Assembly: GCA_003246765.1 (NCBI GenBank)
Contig: QKDA01000265.1
Location: 1-64,000 of the forward strand
Direction: 5' to 3'
DNA length: 64,000 bases
Source of the DNA: Spirochaetales bacterium
GTDB lineage: Bacteria; Spirochaetota; Spirochaetia; Treponematales; Treponemataceae
Shown here: positions 19,263-28,868 of the stretch, piece after piece
Position numbering within the stretch: position 1 is the first letter of the stretch
How the letters are laid out: each line of letters starts with the position of its first letter
Notes under the pieces: model-generated
What the model saw: the letters and a program-made list of their open reading frames with translations, nothing else
Database searches by the model: none
Told to the model about the DNA's origin: nothing
Position numbers and translations under genes: made by a program

Positions 19263-21254
19263 TTAACGAATCTTTCGGATAAGCTCCAGGAGGGCGGGCG
19301 AGCTTGTCCGAGGAGCGCCGTTCACGGCCACCCCGGCAGCGCCCTCGGCATCTTTCCTTTGCAGGACCACGGAGTCTCCCGGATTGATCCTGTCGTAAAA
19401 TCCAGTCCTTGCAAGGGTTCCCAAGGAAATATCCCCCTCCACGGAGGTCACCGTAAAGCTCCCAAGTACGTTCTCGGGGTCATAGTTTACGGCGATGCCC
19501 TCGTTGGCCCAAGAAAGGGCGTCTTTTCGGAGTATGTCAAACTTATCCCCCTCGGAGATTCCGTCGGCTTTCCCGAGGTTGATGACGCCCTGGCCCTGAT
19601 AACGCTTCAGGAGGCGCCCCTGCAGCGGCATGGAGGCCGACACGGTCTGCATGAGCCTTCTAATACCGTTGACGTAACGGTCATTTCCGGTCCGGAATAC
19701 CTCGAATTTTTGCGCGAGGGCTCCGGAGGAAGAAAGGTAAAGATCCAGGGAAAGCTTAATGTTCCTGTCCCCCTCCTCAAAGGAAAGCAGACCGAAATAG
19801 TCCTCCCCTGCCGTCCTGGATAACCTGAAGGCCTCTGAGTAACTGGAGGAGGCCCTCGATGCGCTCCGTACCGTAAAACGGTTTTCCTGCACGAAGGCAT
19901 CCGCGAGGACCGACGCGGTAATCCTCACCGCGTCGGGATGGGCTGAAGCGGAGTGCGATGAAAGCCAGTAGAGCCCGATATCGACGGAGCTCTTGTCGAG
20001 ATACAGGGGGTCAATGGACCACTTTACCGCAATAGATGAGGAAAGAGCCTTCTTATAGGCTTCCACCGCGTCGTTGACCGCTGTCGTGGCCTTTCCCAGG
20101 GATTGAATGAACTCAAGCTGTCCCAGGTAACGGGCAGGATACCCCCGGGTCAGCAACTGTTTCGCGTATCCGACCCGGCTGTCGATGTCGTAGGGGTTAA
20201 GGGTGAGCGCCCTTCGATACTCGAAAACGGCCTGATCGGAAAGGTTCTTCCTCTCATAGTCGGTAGCCCTGGCGGCATGCCATTTGGATGCGGGATGCCG
20301 TTCGGAACTCTCGATAGCGTAGAAATCGAGAAGGATACCCTCATACAGGGAGCGGAGAACCTCGTCCTCCGGCGTAATTTCCAGCCCCGTAACCGCGGAC
20401 GCCAGGGCTTCCGACGGTTTACCTGACTCCATTAGGCATAGGGCCCTGAGGTACCACGCGCCGGGGGCGCTTCGGTTTCGCGAGATTCTGGAATTGCATG
20501 CCTCAATGACCTCCGCCAGCCTTCCGTCCCGATAGAGGACCGAGGCGAAAAGCGCATTGGCGTCGTCATAGGCCGGATCAAGCGCAAGGGCCTTTCGCAC
20601 ATAGCGTTCCGCCTCTCCCAAATCGCCTTGAGCCGACGCAAGCCATGCATAGACGTAATAGGCGACCTTATCGTCGCTATAATAACGGAGGGCTTCTTCC
20701 GCGTAATCCCTGGCGAGCGCGCCGTTGCCCGTACCGTAACTGACCAGGGCAAGGGAAAGCAGGGCTTGCCGATTCGAGGGATTGCGTCTCAGGGCCTCGG
20801 AATACTCGGCCCCCGCGGCACTTATCCTGCCGGAGGCTATTTCAATCTCCCCGAGACCAAAGCGGGCTTGGATATCGTTAGGTGCCTTGGCCAATACCCC
20901 CTGGAAGGTTTGCCGGGCTTCGTCGAGTCGGCCCAATCCGATAAGTATAAAACCCCTGAGATCCGTAAGGGCGGTATCGTTTTTCCTGAGACTTATGGCC
21001 TTCTCCGCCTCGGTCATGGCTTTCTCGTATTCTCCCAAGGCATAGAAGCACTCTGCGAGCCCCCTAAAGGCGTCGGCGTACCCCGGATTGCCCCGTACCG
21101 CCTCCTGATAGGACTCAATCGCCCCGTACCAGTCGTCCCGGGCCTGCAGCGAGCGCCCTTGGGCGACGAGGGAAGCGGGGTCTGCCATGAGCGGAAGGAG
21201 CAAGAAAAAGGCCATAATGGCCGCCGCCGCGGTTCGAGCGATAGGGGTGTTCAC
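19263..21254 (-). CDS. Exported TPR-repeat protein
   Basis: 663 aa. I use GTG 21254 (VNTPIARTAAAAIMAFFLLLPLMA, a good signal peptide) with GGGAGG upstream, rather than 21344 which lies inside corC. Residues about 35-300 are tandem TPRs (DWYGAIESYQEAVRGNPGYADAFRGL, YEKAMTEAEKAISLRKND and so on). The second half is not TPR: a beta-rich segment with KWSIDPLYLDKS and EDYFGLLSFEEGDRNIKLSL, and a C-terminal piece QGQGVINLGKADGISEGDKFDIL that resembles the SH3-like end of flagellar-assembly FlgT proteins. That likeness is weak. It is the last gene of the phoH operon and ends 11 bp from the convergent FN3-like gene. Confidence 0.8.
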   Translation of the reverse strand: MNTPIARTAAAAIMAFFLLLPLMADPASLVAQGRSLQARDDWYGAIESYQEAVRGNPGYADAFRGLAECFYALGEYEKAMTEAEKAISLRKNDTALTDLRGFILIGLGRLDEARQTFQGVLAKAPNDIQARFGLGEIEIASGRISAAGAEYSEALRRNPSNRQALLSLALVSYGTGNGALARDYAEEALRYYSDDKVAYYVYAWLASAQGDLGEAERYVRKALALDPAYDDANALFASVLYRDGRLAEVIEACNSRISRNRSAPGAWYLRALCLMESGKPSEALASAVTGLEITPEDEVLRSLYEGILLDFYAIESSERHPASKWHAARATDYERKNLSDQAVFEYRRALTLNPYDIDSRVGYAKQLLTRGYPARYLGQLEFIQSLGKATTAVNDAVEAYKKALSSSIAVKWSIDPLYLDKSSVDIGLYWLSSHSASAHPDAVRITASVLADAFVQENRFTVRSASRASSSYSEAFRLSRTAGEDYFGLLSFEEGDRNIKLSLDLYLSSSGALAQKFEVFRTGNDRYVNGIRRLMQTVSASMPLQGRLLKRYQGQGVINLGKADGISEGDKFDILRKDALSWANEGIAVNYDPENVLGSFTVTSVEGDISLGTLARTGFYDRINPGDSVVLQRKDAEGAAGVAVNGAPRTSSPALLELIRKIR

Positions 21255-21259
21255 GGAGT

Positions 21260-22033
21260 CTAGACCTCCCGTTTCGTGACGATCTTTACGGTATTGATTC
21301 GGTGTCCGTCCATGTCCTGCACGATGAAATCCAGGGAATTCCACGAGGCCTTCTCGTACTTGACCGGTATCTTGCCGAACAGGTCAAAGACGAAGCCCCC
21401 CAGGGTATCGAATTCCTCTCCCGGGAAAGAAACGCCTAGCAGCTCGGACAGGTCTTCAAGGTTTACCCGGGCGTCGCACAGCCAAACCCCGTCGCCGATG
21501 GAAAGCACGTCTTCCCGTTCGTTATCGAACTCGTCCTGTATATCCCCGACGATTTCCTCGATGATGTCTTCCATGCACACGATGCCCGAGACGCCGCCGT
21601 ATTCGTCGATGGCGATGGCGATATGAACGTGACGCCGCTTGAACTCCCTCAAGAGGGCGTCGATCCTTTTCGATTCGGGAACGAAATAGGGTTTCCGGAT
21701 GATGTTCTCCAGCTCCACCGAATCAAGCCGGGATACGTGCTTGAGGAGATCCTTGACATAGAGGATCCCCACTACGTTATCGATGGAGTCATGGTAAACC
21801 GGGAACCGCGAATGGCCGCTGGATGATACGCGCTGGAGCATGTCCTGGGGCGAGGCGTCAATCGAAAGGAAATCCACGTCGATGCGGGGAATCATGACCT
21901 CTTTGACGGAGGTTTCGGAGAGGTCCACGATGCCGCGGATCATGTCCCGCTTTTCTTCGTTGAGATTCTCCTCGATCTTCTCGTCTATGAGATCTTTCCC
22001 CTCGCCGGTCTTGCGTTTCTTAAAAAGTCCCAT
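21260..22033 (-). CDS. corC: CorC/HlyC-family CBS-domain protein (YbeX-like)
   Basis: 257 aa, cytosolic: there is no DUF21 membrane part. Two CBS domains span about residues 45-165 (VMIPRIDVDFLSIDASPQDM, SRFPVYHDSIDNVVGILYVKDLL, HIAIAIDEYGGVSGIVCMED). The C-terminal CorC_HlyC domain covers about 180-255 (VNLEDLSELLGVSF, DTLGGFVFDLFGKIP). CorC is linked to Mg/Co efflux and, as YbeX, to ribosome metabolism. It lies next to ybeY and phoH (ybeZ), the conserved ybeZYX grouping. A GGAG lies nine bases before ATG. Confidence 0.92.
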   Translation of the reverse strand: MGLFKKRKTGEGKDLIDEKIEENLNEEKRDMIRGIVDLSETSVKEVMIPRIDVDFLSIDASPQDMLQRVSSSGHSRFPVYHDSIDNVVGILYVKDLLKHVSRLDSVELENIIRKPYFVPESKRIDALLREFKRRHVHIAIAIDEYGGVSGIVCMEDIIEEIVGDIQDEFDNEREDVLSIGDGVWLCDARVNLEDLSELLGVSFPGEEFDTLGGFVFDLFGKIPVKYEKASWNSLDFIVQDMDGHRINTVKIVTKREV

Positions 22034-22037
22034 GGGG

Positions 22038-22505
22038 TTAGGCTCCGAATACCCTTTCCGAGGAAAGGCTCTCCAAGAGGCTTTCTTGAAGTTTCAGCAT
22101 CTCCTGTTCCGGGGAATTGTCCGTATGGTCCATGCCGTCCAAATGCAGGATCCCGTGTACCAGGAGGCGTTTCAGCTCTTCGTCCGGAGTCACCGAGAAA
22201 TCCTCGCAGTTTCGCATGAGGGCGCTCAGGCTTATGACGATATCGCCGGCGCTGAACCAGGTCCTTCCCTCGTCGTCCACGTATTCGTCGCCTTGCTCAA
22301 AGGACAGTACGTCCGTGGGCGCGTCTATGTTCCTGTACTGGGCATTGAGATTCCGTATAAAACCGTCTGAGCAGAAAAGCACCGACAGTTCCCATCCCTC
22401 GAGGCTGAGAGCTGCAAGCACCTTCTCGACGAAGGGTTCAACCGCGGCAATCCATGAAGGGCTTTCCATTCCCTCTTCGCAACCGACGTCAATACGGTTA
22501 TTCAT
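22038..22505 (-). CDS. ybeY: Endoribonuclease YbeY
   Basis: 155 aa from ATG 22505, which overlaps the upstream stop (ATGA); the track start adds 39 shadow residues. The zinc-binding family motif HGILHLDGMDH is intact near residue 122, preceded by PTDVLSFEQG and AGDIVIS. YbeY is a metallo-RNase that matures 16S rRNA 3' ends and aids 70S quality control. It lies between the HD-domain gene and corC in a phoH-pgpH-ybeY-corC order. Confidence 0.95.
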   Translation of the reverse strand: MNNRIDVGCEEGMESPSWIAAVEPFVEKVLAALSLEGWELSVLFCSDGFIRNLNAQYRNIDAPTDVLSFEQGDEYVDDEGRTWFSAGDIVISLSALMRNCEDFSVTPDEELKRLLVHGILHLDGMDHTDNSPEQEMLKLQESLLESLSSERVFGA

Positions 22506-24763
22506 GACTTCTTTCCTTTGGCGGACCCCTCTCTCGCCGGCTGATCGGCGGTATCGGGATCTTTTTGGTTGGGATATTCTATCCGGGAGTGGTAATACCC
22601 CGCAAGTATCGTTACGAAACAATTTTTTATTATCCCTATCTCCCGGAAGGTAAGGTCGGAATTGTCCAGCTGATGGTTTTCTATCTTGTTCACGATGAGC
22701 TCGCCGATAAACTTCTCTAGGCGGGGTACCGACGGCTTATCAAGGGTTCTGCAGGCCGCTTCCACCACGTCCGCCAGCATTACCACCGCGGATTCCCGGG
22801 ACGAGGGGGGATTTCCGGGGTAGGTAAAGTCCTCGGGATCGACCGAATCCTCCCTTTTCTTCGCCTCGTTGTAAAAATACGAAATCAGGCTGTTTCCGTG
22901 ATGCTCGGCAATGATCTCCACCACTTCCTTGGGAAGCCTCATTTGCCGGGCCTTTTCGATGCCCTGCTTTACGTGGCTGCGGATAACCGTGGCGGAAAGC
23001 CTCGGGTTAAGGTCAAGATGCTTGTTGTAGTCCAGTTGGTTTTCCACGAAGTATTCGCTTTGGTCCATTTTGCCGATGTCGTGGTAGTAGGCTCCCACCC
23101 GAGCGAGCAGGGGGTCGGCGCCGATTTCCCTGCAGGCGCTTTCCGCGAGGGTTGCCACCATGATGGAGTGATTGTAGGTTCCCGAAACCGAAAGCAGCAT
23201 GCGCTTCATCACGGGGGAATTGAGGTCCGAGAATTCCATGAGCCTGAAACTCGTGGAGGTGTTGAGCAGGGATTCCAGGATCGGAAGGAAACCGAGAACG
23301 AGAATACCGCTCATAAAGCCGTTTATGGCGGCCCCTACCGCGTAGCGGGATACCTCTCCAGACGGGGACGGGACCATGGCCGACAAGATAAGCACGATGA
23401 CGGGGTTGATGAGGGCAAGAAACCCCGATGATTTTACGAGATCGATGCGTTTCCCCGTGATCCGCATGACGGCAACGCCGGAAAGACCGGAAAAAAGCAC
23501 GAACAGCGACGGCGCAACCGAAAATCCGCTGGCGCAGAGGACCGCTAGGGTGAGCAGGAAGGAAAACATAGCCCCAATCCTCTGGTGTATAAGCACGGTC
23601 ACCATCATGGTCATGAGGGCTGACGGGAGGATAATGGCCATGTCGAAGGGGTCAGAGAACACGCGCGTGCGGCTGGCGATGAGCGCTATCAGGTACATGA
23701 GGGTAAACATAGAAACCAGCACCATCGTGTTGCGAAGCCCCAGGGGAACCCCCGAGAGCTGCGGGACCATGAGGTAGATCCCCAGGATTACAATAGCCGC
23801 CAGGAAGAGCATGTTGCCAAGAAATTGGCGAATGTCCACGTGGACCCCCGAATCCGAAAGGGCCTTCAGCTGGCTGTATTGCTCGTCCGTAACGATGAAG
23901 CCCCGCTTGACGATCTTCTGCCCCTTGGGTATCACCACGAGAACGGGTTGCACCTGCTTAAGGGCCGATTCAAGTTTCGATTCGCTTTCCTCCGCCTGGT
24001 ACAGGATATTGACCCTGATAAAGGGAGTAAGAAGCCCGTAGAGGGTATCCGCCGGGAGGGGGCTTCTTTTCTGCGCCGACACGTAGGAGAGCACCCTCCC
24101 CCGCACGTCGCCCCGGGTAAGGACCTCGTCAATGCCCGTTTCCAGACGCTCTTGCCTGTCGTTGCGCCAGCGAACTATCTCGATCATCGACTGACTGAAC
24201 TGTTCCATGCCCCGGTCGGGGAATTCCGCGATACCCTCGCTTACGAGCTGGTTGAAGAAGATCTTCACCTGCTGCATGACCGGCGCGGGATCTTTGAGTT
24301 CATACAGGGCCTGCATGAGTTTGGCGTCAAAATACCCCGGGTACTGCTGCTGCATTTCCAGGGTAAAGCGATTCATGTCGGGAGCCATTCTGACGGCGTC
24401 CTGAACCGTATCGGCGAAGGTGGTGAAATCGGATATCATGGAGGCCGAGATAAGCCTGTCGTAGCGGAACACCGCGGTAACGAGCTTTTGCCTGGCTTCC
24501 TTCCTCAGTCTGGTAGCGCTTTCGTCGATATAGGATGTCTCCCTGCCCGCCACCACGTCCCGATCGGCTACCTTGCCTACCTCAAAATCCACGAGGGAAA
24601 GCTGCCTGAAACCGTTCTGGTCGAGATACCCGAACCAGGTCGCCACGAGGAGTATAAGATACGATGCCGCGATAACAAGGGCATGCCAACGGAACGGGCC
24701 TATGAGCCTCGCGAGGGGGCTCCGTTCCGGGGAGCCCAGTCGCTCAGTATTTTTGCTGTTCAT
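22502..24763 (-). CDS. 7TM-HD phosphohydrolase, candidate PgpH-type c-di-AMP phosphodiesterase
   Basis: 753 aa. TM1 (WHALVIAASYLILLVATWFGYL) near residue 35 precedes a long extracytoplasmic domain (about 60-310), then seven hydrophobic helices (about 315-480, starting FLGNMLFLAAIVILGIYLMV). A cytosolic HD domain at about 505-680 has GTYNHSIMVATLAESACREI, YYHDIGKMDQSEYF, RSHVKQGIEKA and AEHHGN. This is the YqfF/PgpH architecture. PgpH proteins hydrolyse c-di-AMP; no cyclase (DacA) is in the window, so the substrate is inferred. It overlaps phoH by 20 bp, the usual phoH-yqfF-ybeY order. Confidence 0.88.
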   Translation of the reverse strand: MNSKNTERLGSPERSPLARLIGPFRWHALVIAASYLILLVATWFGYLDQNGFRQLSLVDFEVGKVADRDVVAGRETSYIDESATRLRKEARQKLVTAVFRYDRLISASMISDFTTFADTVQDAVRMAPDMNRFTLEMQQQYPGYFDAKLMQALYELKDPAPVMQQVKIFFNQLVSEGIAEFPDRGMEQFSQSMIEIVRWRNDRQERLETGIDEVLTRGDVRGRVLSYVSAQKRSPLPADTLYGLLTPFIRVNILYQAEESESKLESALKQVQPVLVVIPKGQKIVKRGFIVTDEQYSQLKALSDSGVHVDIRQFLGNMLFLAAIVILGIYLMVPQLSGVPLGLRNTMVLVSMFTLMYLIALIASRTRVFSDPFDMAIILPSALMTMMVTVLIHQRIGAMFSFLLTLAVLCASGFSVAPSLFVLFSGLSGVAVMRITGKRIDLVKSSGFLALINPVIVLILSAMVPSPSGEVSRYAVGAAINGFMSGILVLGFLPILESLLNTSTSFRLMEFSDLNSPVMKRMLLSVSGTYNHSIMVATLAESACREIGADPLLARVGAYYHDIGKMDQSEYFVENQLDYNKHLDLNPRLSATVIRSHVKQGIEKARQMRLPKEVVEIIAEHHGNSLISYFYNEAKKREDSVDPEDFTYPGNPPSSRESAVVMLADVVEAACRTLDKPSVPRLEKFIGELIVNKIENHQLDNSDLTFREIGIIKNCFVTILAGYYHSRIEYPNQKDPDTADQPAREGSAKGKKS

Positions 24764-25685
24764 AGACTTGTACGATTTTCTTCACTAAGGCACTCCTGAC
24801 CACATCGCGGTTATCGAGGGTCACAACGGCTATTTCCGGGATATTTAAAAGAACCTTGACGCTATGGCTTAAACCCGACTCGGTTCGTCCCGGAAGATCA
24901 ATCTGGGTAGGGTCTCCGGTTACTATTGCCCGGGAGCCTTCCCCTAATCTCGTTAAAAACATCTTCATCTGCTCTTTGGTCGTGTTTTGAGCTTCATCGA
25001 GGATTACGGCGCAGTTATCGAGGCTTCTTCCTCTCATGTACGCCAAAGGGGCCACTTCAATAAGGCGGGAGTCTTCCATTTTCCTGACCGTCTCCGCCGA
25101 GACAAGGCTTTCCATGGCATCGTAGAGCGGTCTGAGGTACGGGCTTATTTTCTGTTCCAGGTCCCCGGGCAGATAGCCGAGGCTCTCTCCGGCTTCCACC
25201 ACCGGCCGGGTCATTACTATCTTCCGAACCCTTCTAGAAAGTACCAGGCTGAGGGCGTATGCCACCGCCAGGAAGGTTTTCCCCGTGCCCGCCGGTCCGA
25301 GGGCGAAAACCAACTCCCTCGTTTCCATGGCCTTAACCAGGTCCGCTTGCTTGGGGGACTTTGGGTAAACCCTGCGGGTACCCTGGGGAATCTGTATGTA
25401 GGACTCCGAGAGGGACGCCGACAGGTCCGATTCCAGGTTGCCTATAATCGCCTGGATTCGGTCATGCCCGTGAACGTCGTCGTGTCCCGTTACGATCCGG
25501 TCCATGAGGGTTTGGAATTTACGGCACACGTCGGCGTCTTCCGAAGCTACGGTAAATTCATTGCCCCGGGTGAGCAGGGCGGCGCCAAGATACTCCTCGA
25601 TGGATCGAAGATTCCTGTCATTGGCGCCGCAAAGCGCCGAAAGGACCTCTGAATCGTCAACAACTATCGTATAGCCAGAATCCAA
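24744..25685 (-). CDS. phoH: PhoH-family ATPase (YbeZ-like)
   Basis: 313 aa, cytosolic P-loop ATPase of RNA metabolism. Walker A GPAGTGKTFLAVAYAL (about residue 135), then MTRPVVEAGESLGYLPGDL, Walker B CAVILDEAQNTT, and IVTGDPTQIDLP. The N-terminal domain (about 1-110) has the KH-like layout of YbeZ. I use TTG at 25685, with AGAGG five bases upstream and a promoter just beyond. It heads the phoH-pgpH-ybeY-corC operon. In other bacteria YbeZ interacts with YbeY. Confidence 0.93.
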   Translation of the reverse strand: MDSGYTIVVDDSEVLSALCGANDRNLRSIEEYLGAALLTRGNEFTVASEDADVCRKFQTLMDRIVTGHDDVHGHDRIQAIIGNLESDLSASLSESYIQIPQGTRRVYPKSPKQADLVKAMETRELVFALGPAGTGKTFLAVAYALSLVLSRRVRKIVMTRPVVEAGESLGYLPGDLEQKISPYLRPLYDAMESLVSAETVRKMEDSRLIEVAPLAYMRGRSLDNCAVILDEAQNTTKEQMKMFLTRLGEGSRAIVTGDPTQIDLPGRTESGLSHSVKVLLNIPEIAVVTLDNRDVVRSALVKKIVQVYEQQKY

Positions 25686-25702
25686 GAAAACCTCTTTGAA
25701 TC

Positions 25703-25731
25703 AGTGTACATAGACCCATCCGAGTCGTCAA
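25703..25731 (-). promoter_or_regulatory. Promoter of the phoH operon
   Basis: TTGACG (25731-25726), exact 17-bp spacer, TACACT (25708-25703). It implies a short leader of about 10 nt holding the AGAGG site before the TTG start. It lies 9 bp beyond the lptD stop. Confidence 0.65.
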
Positions 25732-25739
25732 GGCTCGTC

Positions 25740-28700
25740 TCACGGGGTAGAAGCGGAGTCGGAACTGGTGGTATTGAGGGTAAAAACTCCCTTTTCCGAC
25801 TTTACGCTCGTCTTGATGTCCGTTACGGGCTTCCATTGAACCGTGAGGCTGATGACCGGTTTGAAGTCATAATAGGGCTTTGCCGTATCGGTGATGAGTT
25901 CGGGCCTTACGGTCGTGGAGAAGGTCGCGGTCCAGTCATGCAGATTATGGATCGCCGTAAGGGAGAGGTTGGTCAGCTTATACCCCGAAGCCGTACGCCG
26001 GGGAGTATCCCAGAACATAAAGGAGTCCGCCAAATCAATGAGCGGATTCGTTTCGCCCGGAAGGCGAACAGGCAGGTTTGCGTAATCCTGAAAATAACGG
26101 GCAATAACCCCGTTTTCGCTGCTAGAGGAAAAGGTAAGGTCCAAAAACTCGTGAATTTTAAAGGTTATTGACGGGGTGAAGGTAAGTGAGCTGTCGGTAA
26201 TCTTTAAAAGATCAAGTTTGACCGTGGAGCTCACCGAAAAAAGCAGGTTTATCCTGTTTTTCCATCCTCCCAAGGCTAGCTGTTTTTTGGTGTTGCTCAC
26301 GGTCAGGCTCGTGGAGGTTGGGATAAATTCCTTTTTCGTGCCCTTGAGGACCCACCCGGAACCGGGAATTAGTTCATAGGGTATGGCCGAGCTAAAACGG
26401 TAATCCGCCGATACGTAGGGGGTATTTAGGTTATAGGAGAGGCTTGAGGGTTCCTCCTCCTGTATGTTATAGGTGAACCCCTGGGACAGGGAAGAGGAAA
26501 AGGGCAGGCCGATCTTGACGGTTGAGACGAAGGGATCCCAATACCACTTGCGACCACCTGTATCCTTCTCGAAAAGGCGGGTTGACCCAGTGACGGAAAG
26601 AGGAGCCCACCCGAGGGAGAGCTCCCCCTTGTATGACTGAAGCAAAGGGTCGAGATAACTGGTTATTTTGAGGGACTGAACGTTGTCCGCCAGGTTAAAT
26701 CCGGCTGTGGCCGAGGCATAATGGTTTGTTACGTAGGTTTTGTCCCATTCAAAGAGCTCGGTTTTCCACGACGGATCCTCCGCCGTGCCGTTGAATGACG
26801 ACTTCGCGAGGGTCCCCGAGAGATTCCAGGACAAGGATGAGGGGGAAAACAGGGATGAGGCGCTAAACGGTGAAAGGCTTGCCTGTTCCGTGGACGTAAC
26901 GAGCCATACCGATGATTTATAGTCGTTGAGTTTGGCGGTATCCTGCTGGAGCGGCGTGTTCACCGAATCGGACATCCAAGGGTGATCCTGAAGGGTCGAG
27001 GAAAACTTCACCGTGGATGATAGCTTAACTATCTTGCCCATGTCGTATTTTCCTGTCAAATCAAGGTCGTTCTTGAGTCTATTAAATACCGAGGCGTAGC
27101 TGTTCCAGTCCACGTCGGAAGGCTCATGCCAATCCGTTGAATCGTAGGTTATCTCCTCGAGTACCGAGGGCTGATAAAGCCACGTGAGGCTCCACGTACT
27201 TTCATTGGCGTTTTGCGCGGGTATCTGATTGGATAGCGCCGGAAATGCGTCCCGGACTGACCCGTTGACAGCATCTTCCCGACTCTCCCCCGTTTCTTCG
27301 CCAATTTCGGGCTTAAATGGATTCTGAATTACCCCCTCCCCCACTGAGGATGACTGGGTAGTTGGATTGGTTCTGTCCTCGCTCGACAGCAGCGTTCCTC
27401 CAATGGTGAGGGAGAGCTCGGGATTGATTTTTTGGGGGTAATAAAAGGTTCGCTCCGGCGAGTAGGCGGCATTCGCCCGGGTAAGGCCTTCATTGGCTTT
27501 TGACGATAAAAGAACCGTTCCCGAGAGTTTCGTAACGTTCAGGGTATCGATCCAGGGCTTAAGATACGTTATTTTGGGGTTAAACGACCCGTTAACCTTC
27601 CATGAATAGGAGGTTTCTGTCGAAATGGAGGAACCCAAGGCGAGGGTATCCTGGTTGAGGATGTAATCAAACCAGTTGAGATCCTCGCTGCGATCCAGGA
27701 AGTCTTGCTTAAAATATGGGTCGGAAATGAGGGGAAGCGCTATATCAAGGCTCAAGGAGGCCTGGTTTATTTTAAGGGAAAGATCGGACCGAAAACGAAA
27801 CGGAAGAGAAACGCCGAAAAAGGAGGAGGAATCCCAATACTCCCTTCCCTGGCTGTCGTAAGGAGAATAGGAGATTCCCTCCAAGGGCGGAAAAAGGGTT
27901 CGAGACATACCGGCCAATACCGAAAATGAGAAATTTCGGAGGAAGGTATCTTGGGGGCTCAGGTTTCCCTCCAGCCCCGCCATGGCTCCAAGTCCTGAAT
28001 AGGCGTCCACCATTAGTTTAACGTAATCGGTGCCCTGGTTTTTTGCGTCCGTCTCAAGGTTCCGGAAAAAAAGGCCTTCTCTCCTCTGTTCCTTTAGGGT
28101 ATCGCTTTGAAGAAAATTGGTAAAATTCGACTTATCCGCGGCGGAGGTTTTTTTTAGGGGTTTTCTTCCCAAAAGATATGTCGTGGTTTGAACGAATGCC
28201 CCCTGCCGGTTTCTCACGCCGAACACGGGGTTTACGATCATTTCGTCGGAGGGGTAATAAAAGGCGGGGATATAGAGTATGGGCAAGGGCCCGATAAAAA
28301 AAATGCCGTTGAATAGGGCGATTTCATTTCCCGGCAGTAGCCAAATACGGCTCGCCTTTATAGACCAGTGCGGATCGGGCTCATCGCAGGTAGTCAGGAC
28401 ACCGTTTTTAAAGGCCATGGTGGCTCCGGAATCCCTTCCTGCAATTTCAGCGTGGACTATATAAGGATCTCCGTCTTTTTTCCCGGAATCCTGGGTGATC
28501 TTTCCGCCGAGAAATTCTCCCTCCTGATCCTTGATATTGAACAGGAGGGCTTCCCCCGTAAAAAGTTGCCCCCCGGAAGCCCCTGTTTTCCTTTCAAAGC
28601 GGACCGAACCGTGGGCTTCAAGGGTTTCCCTGGTTTTGTTATAGACTATTTCGTCGGCGCTGATGGTGGATGTTGTGGATCCCTCGGAAACCAAGATGGT

Positions 28701-28868
28701 TACGTCTCCGATAAAACGCACGGTCTCGCTGCCGTCGGACTCCTTGGTACCGGAATACACAGTGGAACGGGCAGATTTTATCGTGACGGTTCGTTCCGCT
28801 CCGTAAAGCGCAGTCGTGAAGAGGAGTGCGGAAACTGCGGCAAAGAGGGCTCGTGAGGGCCCCTTCAT
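25740..28868 (-). CDS. lptD: LptD/OstA-like outer-membrane assembly protein
   Basis: 1042 aa. A signal peptide ([18 protein letters not shown]) is followed by an OstA beta-jellyroll (about residues 28-190: [39 protein letters not shown]), then the LptD core segment [21 protein letters not shown] long beta-barrel-like region rich in Ser/Thr/aromatics fills the remainder. LptD inserts LPS in Gram-negatives. Treponemes generally lack LPS, so the cargo may be another glycolipid; T. pallidum carries a related protein. The usual Cys pairs of E. coli LptD are not evident (one CDE near residue 160). It overlaps uvrA by ATGA; lptF/lptG homologues lie at 56830-59003. Confidence 0.88.
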   Translation of the reverse strand: MKGPSRALFAAVSALLFTTALYGAERTVTIKSARSTVYSGTKESDGSETVRFIGDVTILVSEGSTTSTISADEIVYNKTRETLEAHGSVRFERKTGASGGQLFTGEALLFNIKDQEGEFLGGKITQDSGKKDGDPYIVHAEIAGRDSGATMAFKNGVLTTCDEPDPHWSIKASRIWLLPGNEIALFNGIFFIGPLPILYIPAFYYPSDEMIVNPVFGVRNRQGAFVQTTTYLLGRKPLKKTSAADKSNFTNFLQSDTLKEQRREGLFFRNLETDAKNQGTDYVKLMVDAYSGLGAMAGLEGNLSPQDTFLRNFSFSVLAGMSRTLFPPLEGISYSPYDSQGREYWDSSSFFGVSLPFRFRSDLSLKINQASLSLDIALPLISDPYFKQDFLDRSEDLNWFDYILNQDTLALGSSISTETSYSWKVNGSFNPKITYLKPWIDTLNVTKLSGTVLLSSKANEGLTRANAAYSPERTFYYPQKINPELSLTIGGTLLSSEDRTNPTTQSSSVGEGVIQNPFKPEIGEETGESREDAVNGSVRDAFPALSNQIPAQNANESTWSLTWLYQPSVLEEITYDSTDWHEPSDVDWNSYASVFNRLKNDLDLTGKYDMGKIVKLSSTVKFSSTLQDHPWMSDSVNTPLQQDTAKLNDYKSSVWLVTSTEQASLSPFSASSLFSPSSLSWNLSGTLAKSSFNGTAEDPSWKTELFEWDKTYVTNHYASATAGFNLADNVQSLKITSYLDPLLQSYKGELSLGWAPLSVTGSTRLFEKDTGGRKWYWDPFVSTVKIGLPFSSSLSQGFTYNIQEEEPSSLSYNLNTPYVSADYRFSSAIPYELIPGSGWVLKGTKKEFIPTSTSLTVSNTKKQLALGGWKNRINLLFSVSSTVKLDLLKITDSSLTFTPSITFKIHEFLDLTFSSSSENGVIARYFQDYANLPVRLPGETNPLIDLADSFMFWDTPRRTASGYKLTNLSLTAIHNLHDWTATFSTTVRPELITDTAKPYYDFKPVISLTVQWKPVTDIKTSVKSEKGVFTLNTTSSDSASTP

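Noticed and set aside
23825-24799. 324 aa ORF on the plus strand
   Set aside because: Antisense shadow of the 7TM-HD gene.
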